The notes under the pieces are model-generated. The model was not told the origin of the DNA, made no database searches, and worked only from the letters and a program-made list of their open reading frames with translations. The translations under genes were made by a program, and so were the position numbers. Shown here piece after piece: positions 1-5,966 of a stretch of DNA of 7,714 nucleotides (its first letter is position 1; each line of letters begins with the position of its first letter). Source of the DNA: Kocuria sp. (GTDB taxonomy: Bacteria > Actinomycetota > Actinomycetes > Actinomycetales > Micrococcaceae); assembly GCA_030453435.1 (NCBI GenBank), contig JAKDKI010000096.1, forward strand, positions 1 to 7,714, read 5' to 3'.

Positions 1-1274
1 CTCTGGCCTTTGTCGGGCTCCTGGTGGGGGCTGGCTTCGCGACCGGTCAAGAAGTGGTGCAGTACTTCATTTCCTTCGGCACGTGGGGCTTGGCCGGAGC
101 AGTGGTCTCCGGGCTGCTCATGATCGCGGCCGGTGCCGTGATCATTCAGATCGGCAGTTACTTCATGGCCGATGAGCACCGGGCCGTTTTCCGCTCGGTC
201 TCCCACCCGGTGGTTTCCAAGTTCTTGGACATCAGCGTCACCCTGACCCTGTTCGCCATGGGGTTCGTGATGCTCGCCGGCGCCGGTTCAACGCTTGAGC
301 AGCAGTTCGGGCTGCCCGCATGGATCGGCTCCGCCATCATGGTGGTCATCGTGATGCTCACCGGCCTGTTGAACGTCAACAAGGTCACCAACATCATCTC
401 CGCCGTCACACCACTGATCTTCGTGGCCGTGATCGTCGTGTTCGTGTACACCATGATGCAGCTCCCCGTGGACTTCGGTTCCGTGAGCGAACTCGCCGTG
501 CAGGCCGATTCCCCCGTGACCCCCTGGTGGCTGTCCGGGATCAACTACACCTGCATGGCCCTGATGCTCGGTGTCTCCATGAGCCTGGTCATCGGCGGTA
601 ACACCACGAACCCGCGTGTCGCAGGATGGGGCGGTGTCCTGGGCGGCGTTGTCTACACCATCTTGTTGCTCATGAACGCCGTGGCCCTGCTGGTGAACTA
701 CGAATCGGTTGAGGGCTCGGACATCCCCATGCTCCAGCTCTTCGAGACGATCCACCCCGTGGCCGCACTGTGCATGGTGTTCGTGACGTTCATCATGATT
801 TACAACACGTGCATCAGCATGTTCTACGCCCTCGGGCGCCGTCTCAGCGTCAATCACCGCAACCGTTACGTCCCGGTGTTCCTGGGCACCTGCGTGGTCG
901 GCTACTTCATCAGCCTCATCGGATTCGGCACGCTCATGAGCTACGTGTACCCCGCCATTGGTTACGTGGGCATGATCATGGTGATTGTCATGCTGGTCTG
1001 GTGGTTCCGCAGCCGCAAGAAGATCGAGGGCGAAGAGAGCCTCCGTGATCGGATGCGCGCATTGCTCACCATGAAGGAGTCCGACGACAAGGACTTCCCC
1101 GAGGGCCATGAGAAGCGCCTCGAGGACACCGCTGAGCAGTCGACCGCTGACAATGAGACCATCACCGGCGCCATCGACAAAGAGGTCGTCAGCAGCCTCA
1201 GCAAGAAGAACGGTAAGAACGGCAACACGGATTCATCGGGAACCTCGGCATCAAGTTCGAAGGACTCCCACTGA
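1..1274 (+). CDS. YkvI-family membrane protein (putative transporter), 5' end cut by window
   Basis: Reading frame 3, 5, ... is open from the left edge to a TGA at 1272-1274, giving about 423 visible codons. A GTG at 24 is not the start: the residues before it (LAFVGLL) run straight into the conserved VGAGFATGQEVVQYF segment typical of the first helix of YkvI proteins, so the true start lies to the left. About nine hydrophobic spans follow. Counting from the GTG they are near residues 21-44, 68-90, 98-118, 124-146, 168-192, 203-226, 244-270, 282-302 and 305-328. After them comes an RSRKK positive-inside stretch, then a hydrophilic tail of about 88 residues, acidic/basic and then rich in Ser, Gly, Asn and Lys, which looks disordered and cytoplasmic. 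The YkvI family (COG3949) is thought to have the LeuT-type fold of the APC superfamily. I know of no proven substrate. The neighbouring amino-acid transport genes suggest a related role, which is inference. It converges on the AGCS gene. Confidence 0.85.
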   Translation, partial: LAFVGLLVGAGFATGQEVVQYFISFGTWGLAGAVVSGLLMIAAGAVIIQIGSYFMADEHRAVFRSVSHPVVSKFLDISVTLTLFAMGFVMLAGAGSTLEQQFGLPAWIGSAIMVVIVMLTGLLNVNKVTNIISAVTPLIFVAVIVVFVYTMMQLPVDFGSVSELAVQADSPVTPWWLSGINYTCMALMLGVSMSLVIGGNTTNPRVAGWGGVLGGVVYTILLLMNAVALLVNYESVEGSDIPMLQLFETIHPVAALCMVFVTFIMIYNTCISMFYALGRRLSVNHRNRYVPVFLGTCVVGYFISLIGFGTLMSYVYPAIGYVGMIMVIVMLVWWFRSRKKIEGEESLRDRMRALLTMKESDDKDFPEGHEKRLEDTAEQSTADNETITGAIDKEVVSSLSKKNGKNGNTDSSGTSASSSKDSH

Positions 1275-1292
1275 TCTGACCCCCGGCCGTAG

Positions 1293-1329
1293 CAAAAGCT
1301 CCCCACCACACAGTGGTGGGGAGCTTTTG
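1293..1329. terminator. Bidirectional intrinsic terminator between convergent genes
   Basis: A perfect 17-bp inverted repeat: 1293-1309 pairs with 1313-1329 around a three-base loop. The stem has a GC-rich core (CTCCCCACCAC / GTGGTGGGGAG) flanked by AAAAG on one arm and CTTTT on the other. An RNA from either strand therefore has a strong hairpin ending in a short U run. It starts 18 bases after the YkvI stop codon and lies 66 bases beyond the AGCS stop on the other strand, so it can end both transcripts. Confidence 0.9.
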
Positions 1330-1341
1330 TATGGGGAGCCA

Positions 1342-1388
1342 GCGGCGTCGTCGTCCTGGTGACGAATGATTCAGGAGGACGACGCCGC
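1342..1388. repeat. Long GC-rich hairpin just downstream of the AGCS stop
   Basis: Bases 1342-1357 pair with 1373-1388 over 16 positions with one G:G mismatch (1353 against 1377), around a 15-base loop. It begins 7 bases past the AGCS stop on the minus strand. No U tract follows on either strand, so it is not a classic intrinsic terminator. It may protect the 3' end of the AGCS messenger, stall polymerase ahead of the true terminator at 1293-1329, or act in the plus-strand read-through RNA. The pairing is seen directly; the role is inferred. Confidence 0.6.
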
Positions 1389-1395
1389 GGCGGAA

Positions 1396-2898
1396 CTAGC
1401 CGCGCTTGGCCTCCTTCTTATCGGCCTTCTCCTCCGCCTGCACGATCCAGTGCTGGCGCGTGGTCACAAAGTCTGAGCCGTCCCACGCACCCAGACCGGA
1501 CAGACCGGGGATGTCACCGGAGTGGAAGACGGGTTCCACACCGGCCTTGCGCTGGTCCATGTAGTTGCGCAACACCTTGGCGGCGACCCCGGCCAACCCG
1601 ACCAGAGCGATCAGGTTGATGGTGGCCATGAACGCCATGAACAGGTCCGCGAGCGACCACACGAGGTCCAGGGCAGCAATGGCGCCCAGGAACACGCAGG
1701 CCAGCACCAGGAAGCGGTAACCGGTCATGACCGCACGGGATCCGGTCATGAACCGGATGTTGGATTCGCCGTAGTAGTAGTTGCCGATCACCGAGGACCA
1801 CGCGAACAGGAAGATCGCGATGGTCAGGAAGTGGATGGCCCACTCGCCCAGCTGTGCGCCCAAGGCGGTCTGGGTGAGCGAGGCACCTTGGCGCTCATCC
1901 CCGAAGGTCGGGTTGGAGAGCAGGATGATGAAGGCGGTCACGGAGCAGACGATCATGGTGTCGAAGTAGACGCCCAGGGACTGCACGAATCCCTGCTTGG
2001 CCGGGTGGGACACGGACGCGGTAGCACCGGCGTTGGGCGAGGAGCCCATACCGGCCTCATTGGAGAACAGGCCGCGTTTCATGCCCTGGATCAGCACACC
2101 GATCAGGCTGCCGGTCACGAACTCACGGATACCGAAGGCACCTTCCACGATCATGAGGAACATGGCGGGGACCTCGGTGATGTTCAGGACAACAATCAGC
2201 AGTCCCAGAATCAGGTACAGGACGGCCATGACGGGAACCACGATCTGAGTCACGCTGGAGATCGAGCGAATACCGCCGAAAATAACGGCTGCGGTGATGG
2301 CCACCAGGGCCAGGCCGATCACAATGCGGATCCACATGTTCTGGCTGTCGGCCATGTCCAGGTTGAACGAGCCGCTGACCGCGTCCACGATCGAGTTGGA
2401 CTGCACGGAGTTGAACACGAAGCCGTAAGTGATGGTGATGGTGACCGCGAAGATCAAACCCATCCAGCGCTTCTTGAGTCCGCGCTCCATGTAGTAGGCC
2501 GGGCCGCCCACATAGCCGTCCCGGGACTTGATCTTGTAGAGCTGGCCCAGGGTTGATTCCACGAACGCGCTGGCCGCGCCAATGGCCGCAATGGTCCACA
2601 TCCAGAAAACGGCGCCCGGGCCGCCCAAGCTGATGGCGATGGCTACACCCGCAATGTTGCCGGTACCCACGCGGGCGGCTGCGGAAACTGTGAACGCGCG
2701 GAAGGATGAAATGCCCTTCTTACCGTCCTCAGCGTCACCGGGCGGGTCGGTGAGAACCCGGAACATTTCGGGAAGTCCGCGCAATTGGATCACGCCGGTG
2801 CGAACGGTCAGGTAGAGACCCACACCAATGAGAATCGCGAAGACGACGTACCAGACGTACTCGCCCACCGTTCCGACAAGTTCTGTTAATGCATCCAT
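1396..2898 (-). CDS. AGCS-family alanine/glycine:cation symporter
   Basis: A 500-residue integral membrane protein of the alanine or glycine:cation symporter family (Na+:alanine symporter, AlsT/DagA/AgcS type). It would import small neutral amino acids such as alanine or glycine with Na+ or H+. Family hallmarks are visible in order: RVGTGNIAGVA (about 76-86), LGGPGAVFWMW (91-101, close to the family signature), GGPAYYMERGL (131-141), a YGFVFNSVQSNSI stretch (158-170) and the strongly conserved RGLFSNEAGMGSSPNAGATA (275-294), which forms part of the substrate and cation path. The length is normal. The C-terminal 60 residues are hydrophilic and end in a Lys/Glu-rich cytoplasmic tail. The ATG at 2898 is chosen because the protein then begins just before the first helix as in relatives. 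GGGGA (minus strand, 2908-2904) lies 5 bases upstream, and a better purine run, AGGGAGAAG (2920-2912), lies 13 bases upstream. The gene sits 137 bases after ocd and has its own candidate promoter. Exact substrate and coupling ion cannot be read from the sequence. Confidence 0.95.
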   Translation of the reverse strand: MDALTELVGTVGEYVWYVVFAILIGVGLYLTVRTGVIQLRGLPEMFRVLTDPPGDAEDGKKGISSFRAFTVSAAARVGTGNIAGVAIAISLGGPGAVFWMWTIAAIGAASAFVESTLGQLYKIKSRDGYVGGPAYYMERGLKKRWMGLIFAVTITITYGFVFNSVQSNSIVDAVSGSFNLDMADSQNMWIRIVIGLALVAITAAVIFGGIRSISSVTQIVVPVMAVLYLILGLLIVVLNITEVPAMFLMIVEGAFGIREFVTGSLIGVLIQGMKRGLFSNEAGMGSSPNAGATASVSHPAKQGFVQSLGVYFDTMIVCSVTAFIILLSNPTFGDERQGASLTQTALGAQLGEWAIHFLTIAIFLFAWSSVIGNYYYGESNIRFMTGSRAVMTGYRFLVLACVFLGAIAALDLVWSLADLFMAFMATINLIALVGLAGVAAKVLRNYMDQRKAGVEPVFHSGDIPGLSGLGAWDGSDFVTTRQHWIVQAEEKADKKEAKRG

Positions 2899-2925
2899 GA
2901 ATATCCCCGGACTTCTCCCTCGGAA

Positions 2926-2963
2926 CAGTCCCGCTCACCGCTGCCTTCGGGCGAGCGGGACTG
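2926..2963 (-). repeat. Stem-loop in the leader of the AGCS gene (possible ocd terminator)
   Basis: A perfect 11-bp inverted repeat, CAGTCCCGCTC (2926-2936) with GAGCGGGACTG (2953-2963), encloses a 16-base loop. On the minus strand the loop begins GCCCGAAGGC, which can form its own 3-bp stem. It lies 28 bases upstream of the AGCS start and 72 bases past the ocd stop. There is no U run after it, so termination would be weak. It could be a partial attenuator between ocd and the AGCS gene or a stabilising 5' structure. Confidence 0.5.
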
Positions 2964-2966
2964 GGT

Positions 2967-2990
2967 GCCTAATGTGCGCTGTTGCACTGA
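2967..2990 (-). promoter_or_regulatory. Candidate promoter/operator of the AGCS gene (shared motif, copy 1)
   Basis: The plus strand reads GCCTA-atgt-GCGCTGTTG-ca-CTGA. The same three blocks with slightly different spacing occur upstream of ansP (5831-5855). On the minus strand, TAGGCA (2971-2966) could be the -10 hexamer. Overlapping it is a dyad, GTGC-N6-GCAC (2974-2987), flanked by CCTAA (2968-2972) and TTAGG (2992-2996), which looks like a regulator site. No good -35 box is visible. Promoter function is inferred from position and recurrence only. Confidence 0.4.
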
Positions 2991-3035
2991 TTTAGGTCAC
3001 AGTAGCGGAAACTACCGCCGGGGTGTGAGCGCGGC

Positions 3036-4063
3036 TCAGCCCACGGGCTTGAGCGAGTTCACCAGTGAGAACAGGTCCTTGGGATCTTCAGGCTCGGCCA
3101 CCAGGTCGATGTAGGTCTGCAGTTCCGTACCGTTGGTGGAATCACGCAGGCAGCGCAGTGCGGAGAAGTCCGCAATGGCGAATCCCACGGAGTCGAAGAT
3201 GGTGATCTCTTCCTCCGAGGTACGGCCGGGTGCCTGATCGGTGAGGACCTTCCAGAACTCCACGACCGGGAAGTCCTCCTCGACCTGCTGGATCTCGCCC
3301 TCGATACGGGTCTGCTCGGGGAATTCCACGAACACGGTGGAGCGGTAGAGGATCGCGGCCTCCAGCTCGGTCTTGCCCGGGCAGTCGCCGCCCACGGCGT
3401 TGATGTGCACGCCGGCTTGACCTGCTTGTCGGACAGGACGGTGTTCTGCGCCTTGTCCGCGGTGCACGTGGTGATGATGTCCGCATTGGCCACAGCCTCG
3501 TCCGAAGAGGACATGGCCGTGACCCGGAAGCCCAGCGGCTCCAGGTTGCGCTTGAGCTTGTCCATGGCGGCAGGGTCCACGTCGTAGACATCCAGGTCCT
3601 CAATGCCCATCGCGGCGCGGAAAGCCAGTGCCTGGAACTCGGCCTGAGAACCGGAGCCGATCATGCCCATGCGCTTGGAGTCCGGACGGGCCAGACGCTT
3701 ACCCACCATGGCAGATGTCGCCGCGGTGCGCAGCGCGGTCAGCAGGGTCATCTCCGCCAGGAACGTGGGATAGCCGTTGTCCACGTCCGCCAGAACACCG
3801 AAGGCGGTCACGGTCTGGTAGCCGCGGGCGGGGTTGAACGGGTGACCGTTCACGTACTTGAACGAATACTCCTCGCCATCGGAGGTGGGCATCAGCTCGA
3901 TCACTCCGAAGGGGGTGTGGCTGGCCACACGCGGGATCTTGTCGAACTTCTCCCACCGCGTGAAGTCATTTTCCAGATACTTGACCATGTTGCGCATGAT
4001 CCCCTCAACGCCTTCGCGCTGGATCCATCGGGCCATATTGGGTACGTCGACGAACTGTGTCAT
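3036..4063 (-). pseudogene. ocd: Ornithine cyclodeaminase gene with a single-base frameshift
   Basis: This encodes ornithine cyclodeaminase (EC 4.3.1.12; NAD-dependent, OCD/mu-crystallin family), which converts L-ornithine to L-proline and ammonia in the cytoplasm. The first 217 codons run in one frame and the rest in another. Inserting one C (plus strand) in the GCCGG at 3411-3415 restores KPGVHINAVGGDCPGKTEL and a 342-residue protein, against about 350 for the Pseudomonas putida enzyme. The restored protein keeps residues I recall as active-site positions in that enzyme: Arg45, Glu56, Lys69 (FKYVNGHP), Arg112 (ALRTAATS) and the catalytic Asp, here Asp227 in GGDCPG. It also has a Rossmann motif, MIGSGSQAEFQA (134-145), and Asp161 after beta-2. 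Unrepaired, translation runs out of frame from codon 218 to a stop at 3059-3061 and loses Asp227. The ATG at 4063 is preferred: the protein then begins MTQFVDVP as in relatives, with AAAGAGAA 7 bases upstream. An in-frame ATG at 4090 is less likely. It follows ansP by 58 bases, probably in one transcript. The break may be real or a sequencing/assembly error. Confidence 0.9.
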
Positions 4064-4070
4064 GGTCTCG

Positions 4071-4078
4071 TTCTCTTT
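4071..4078 (-). promoter_or_regulatory. Ribosome binding site that sets the ocd start
   Basis: On the minus strand AAAGAGAA ends 7 bases before the ATG at 4063. This spacing supports that start over the upstream in-frame ATG at 4090 and over a much longer reading frame opening at 4258 inside ansP. The purine run is only a partial match to AAGGAGG. Confidence 0.55.
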
Positions 4079-4121
4079 AGCGGGAGTCATTCCCGTCAGT
4101 GGTGTGCTTCTCGGTGGTGGT

Positions 4122-5777
4122 CTAGTCGTTAGTGGTCTGATCTGTGGCGGACTGGCCGGTGTGGGGATTGCCGGGGTTCGGCTTCTCGGAATTCGGCTGG
4201 GGCACTTGGTGAAGTGAAGCAGTCGAGGTGGTGGAGCCGGAACCGGTGGATCGCTCACGACCGACCCGGAATGCGCTCACCACCGGGCGCTCCGCAAGAA
4301 TGGGGAACGCCCCGGTGAAGCCCTCTCGTTCAGCGGCGATCGCCCGTACCCGGCCGCGCACCACGAACCAACCGATCGTCAGGATGGGTATCAGCAGGAG
4401 CGAGGATCCCAGTGTCAGGGTGCCCACCGGGTAGTCCACGGCCATCAGCACAATCACACCCGCTAGGAACGCAATGGTCAACCAGTTGGTGAATGGTGCG
4501 AACGGGGCGCGGTAGCTGGGTCGGTTGTAGAAACCCTTCTTGGCCATGGACACGTACTTCTTGTGGGCCATGGTGATGGCGGCCCAGCCGGCCATCGTTC
4601 CCAGTGCGGCCAGGTTCAGAACGATTTCGAAGGCCTGCTCAGGAACCACGAAGTTCAGCCCCACACCCAACACGGCCACACCCGCGGTCATGAGAATGCC
4701 GCCAAATGGCACACCAGATTTCGTGAGTTTGCCGGCGAACTTGGGAGCGGAACCAGCCTGGGCCATCGAGTGCATGATGCGCCCGGTGGAGTACAGGCCG
4801 GCGTTGAGCGAGGACAGCGCCGCAGTGATCACGACGAGCTGCATGATGGGACCGGCCGCGCCCACTCCAATGGAGGAGAAGAACGTGACGAACGGGCTCT
4901 CGGTCGCGCTGTAAGCGGTGTAGGGAAGCAACAAGCACAGCAGCAGGACTGAGCCGACGTAGAAGACGGCAATGCGCAGGATCACGGTGTTGATGGCCCG
5001 GGGGATGACCTTTTCCGCGTTGCGGGTCTCGCCCGAGGTGGTACCCACCAGCTCGATACCGGCGTACGCGAAGACCACGCCCTGCACGACGATCAGCGCG
5101 GGAAGAATACCGGCCGGCAGCAGGCCGCCGTTGTCCTGGATCAGGGAGAAGCCCACTTCCGAACCGGTGGGCGTTCCGAAGAGCACGAAGAAAATTCCGA
5201 CGATCAAGAAGATCACCAGTGCCAGCACCTTGATGAGCGAGAACCAGAACTCCAACTCACCGAACACCTTGACCGACACCATATTCAGGGCGACCACAAA
5301 GATCACCACGACCAAGGCCAGGATCCACTGCGGAAACTCAGCCAGGGCCGGGCTGTACTGCCCGAACCACTTGATGTAGATGGCAATGGCCGTGGCATCA
5401 GCAACCGCTGTCATGGCCCAGTTCAACCAGTAGAGCCAGCCGGAAACGTACGCGGCCTTCTCGCCGTAGAACTCGCGTGAGTAGGACACGAAAGAGCCGG
5501 AGGACGGCCGGTGGACCACGAGTTCACCGAGCGAACGCAGAATCAGGTAACCGAAGAAACCACAGATTGCATACAGGATGAACAGTGACGGTCCGGCCTG
5601 CTCCAACCGGCCACCTGCGCCCAGGAACAACCCTGTTCCGATGGCGCTGCCGATCGCGATCATCTGCAGCTGACGCGCACCCAGCCCCTTGTGGAATCCA
5701 ACGGTTTCATCATTGAACCGTTCTTTGAGGATCTGGCGTTCTTCGCTCTGCGTGATGTGCGGGCCCTGCTGAGACAT
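4122..5777 (-). CDS. ansP: AnsP-like amino-acid permease (L-asparagine permease type, APC superfamily)
   Basis: A 551-residue cytoplasmic-membrane transporter of the amino acid transporter (AAT) branch of the APC superfamily. It would import an amino acid with protons, L-asparagine by closest resemblance. It has the usual 12 hydrophobic spans between about residues 36 and 473. Diagnostic stretches are AIGSAIGTGLFLGAGGRL (41-58, broken helix 1 with the substrate-binding Gly-rich turn), RSLGELVVHRPSSGSFVSY (81-99), VFGELEFWFSLIKV (171-184), FAYAGIELVGTTSGET (236-251, helix 6) and ALSSLNAGLYSTGRIMHSMAQAGSAPKF (320-347). These match actinobacterial AnsP closely as I remember it. The sister permeases GabP, CycA and AroP fit less well, but substrate calls within this family are unreliable. 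The last 45 or so residues are a polar Ser/Thr/Pro/Asn-rich tail beyond the usual end. The ATG at 5777 has AAAGGAA 7 bases upstream. It is probably the first gene of an ansP-ocd transcript, separated from ilvD by a strong terminator. Confidence 0.9.
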   Translation of the reverse strand: MSQQGPHITQSEERQILKERFNDETVGFHKGLGARQLQMIAIGSAIGTGLFLGAGGRLEQAGPSLFILYAICGFFGYLILRSLGELVVHRPSSGSFVSYSREFYGEKAAYVSGWLYWLNWAMTAVADATAIAIYIKWFGQYSPALAEFPQWILALVVVIFVVALNMVSVKVFGELEFWFSLIKVLALVIFLIVGIFFVLFGTPTGSEVGFSLIQDNGGLLPAGILPALIVVQGVVFAYAGIELVGTTSGETRNAEKVIPRAINTVILRIAVFYVGSVLLLCLLLPYTAYSATESPFVTFFSSIGVGAAGPIMQLVVITAALSSLNAGLYSTGRIMHSMAQAGSAPKFAGKLTKSGVPFGGILMTAGVAVLGVGLNFVVPEQAFEIVLNLAALGTMAGWAAITMAHKKYVSMAKKGFYNRPSYRAPFAPFTNWLTIAFLAGVIVLMAVDYPVGTLTLGSSLLLIPILTIGWFVVRGRVRAIAAEREGFTGAFPILAERPVVSAFRVGRERSTGSGSTTSTASLHQVPQPNSEKPNPGNPHTGQSATDQTTND

Positions 5778-5784
5778 CCGTTAA

Positions 5785-5791
5785 TTCCTTT
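5785..5791 (-). promoter_or_regulatory. Ribosome binding site of ansP
   Basis: On the minus strand AAAGGAA ends 7 bases before the ATG at 5777, a good match and spacing that fixes the start. Confidence 0.65.
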
Positions 5792-5830
5792 CGCTTAAGG
5801 CCCGAAAAAGTTCGCGTGCCTGACAGCTGA

Positions 5831-5855
5831 GCCTATGACCAGCGCTGTTGTCTGA
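5831..5855 (-). promoter_or_regulatory. Candidate promoter/operator of ansP (shared motif, copy 2)
   Basis: The plus strand reads GCCTA-tgacca-GCGCTGTTG-t-CTGA, the same blocks as upstream of the AGCS gene. On the minus strand, TAGGCT (5835-5830) fits the loose actinobacterial -10 pattern TANNNT. A weak -35, GTCTCA, lies 17 bases upstream (5858-5853). The motif ends about 53 bases before the ansP start codon. The evidence is position, recurrence and a fair -10; the -35 is poor. Confidence 0.4.
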
Positions 5856-5859
5856 GACA
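5849..5859. promoter_or_regulatory. Palindrome TGTCTGAGACA, possible operator
   Basis: A perfect 5-bp inverted repeat around one central base, overlapping the candidate -35 of ansP and the right end of the shared motif. This is a typical place for a repressor or activator dimer. I cannot assign it to a regulator family. It does not match the usual FadR/GntR spacing. Confidence 0.35.
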
Positions 5860-5888
5860 CATGCGCCGCCCAAAAGGGGGGATATGAC

Positions 5889-5926
5889 AAAAAGATGACC
5901 CCGTTGATCAACGGAGTCACCTTTTT
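5889..5926 (-). terminator. Intrinsic terminator of ilvD
   Basis: In the minus-strand RNA this folds into a 38-base near-perfect stem: AAAAAG / CTTTTT arms, TGAC / GTCA, and a central self-complementary CCGTTGATCAACGG. Two positions are G:U wobbles in the minus-strand RNA but A:C mismatches in a plus-strand RNA, so the structure favours the ilvD direction. It lies 40 bases after the ilvD stop and ends with a U run, isolating ilvD from the ansP transcript. Confidence 0.9.
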
Positions 5927-5930
5927 CGTC

Positions 5931-5955
5931 TTATTAGTGCCTTAGCTACTAATAA
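5931..5955. repeat. AT-rich inverted repeat after the ilvD stop
   Basis: TTATTAGT (5931-5938) and ACTAATAA (5948-5955) form a perfect 8-bp inverted repeat around 9 bases. It stands between the ilvD stop codon and its terminator, 11 bases past the stop. It is strikingly AT-rich compared with everything else in the window. As RNA it would be a weak hairpin; as DNA it could be a protein-binding dyad. Function unknown. Confidence 0.55.
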
Positions 5956-5966
5956 ATAACTTCCAT

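Noticed and set aside
288..1109. A 273-codon minus-strand open frame opposite the YkvI gene
   Set aside because: His/Glu/Asp-rich low-complexity translation, antisense to a clear membrane protein. It is a codon-bias artefact.
1522..2556. A 344-codon open frame on the plus strand opposite the AGCS gene
   Set aside because: Its product is rich in His, Gly, Asp and Gln with no family resemblance. It is the antisense shadow of a well-supported symporter gene in GC-rich DNA.
3002..3018. Short overlapping inverted repeats (GTAG-N6-CTAC and GCGG-N6-CCGC) after the ocd stop
   Set aside because: Four-base arms are expected by chance in GC-rich DNA, and no U tract or recurrence supports them.
2899..3035. 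Glycine riboswitch in front of the AGCS symporter gene
   Set aside because: The loop sequence CGCCCGAAGGCAGCGG recalls a riboswitch core fragment, but I see no GGAGAGA-type helix, no second conserved core and no tandem aptamer. The region is a simple stem-loop plus a probable promoter.
3405..3420. Programmed ribosomal frameshifting in ocd
   Set aside because: No slippery heptamer or stimulating pseudoknot is apparent, the family is normally a single frame, and a one-base deletion in a short C run explains it fully.
4081..4095. Five-base inverted repeat CGGGA-N5-TCCCG between ansP and ocd
   Set aside because: Too short and without a U run; not enough to call a terminator or operator, and the 58-base gap suggests co-transcription.
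4064..4258. A 65-residue N-terminal extension of ornithine cyclodeaminase
   Set aside because: The extension is Pro/Arg-rich, overlaps the 3' end of ansP in another frame, and has no counterpart in relatives. The ATG at 4063 has a ribosome binding site and the family-typical N-terminus.
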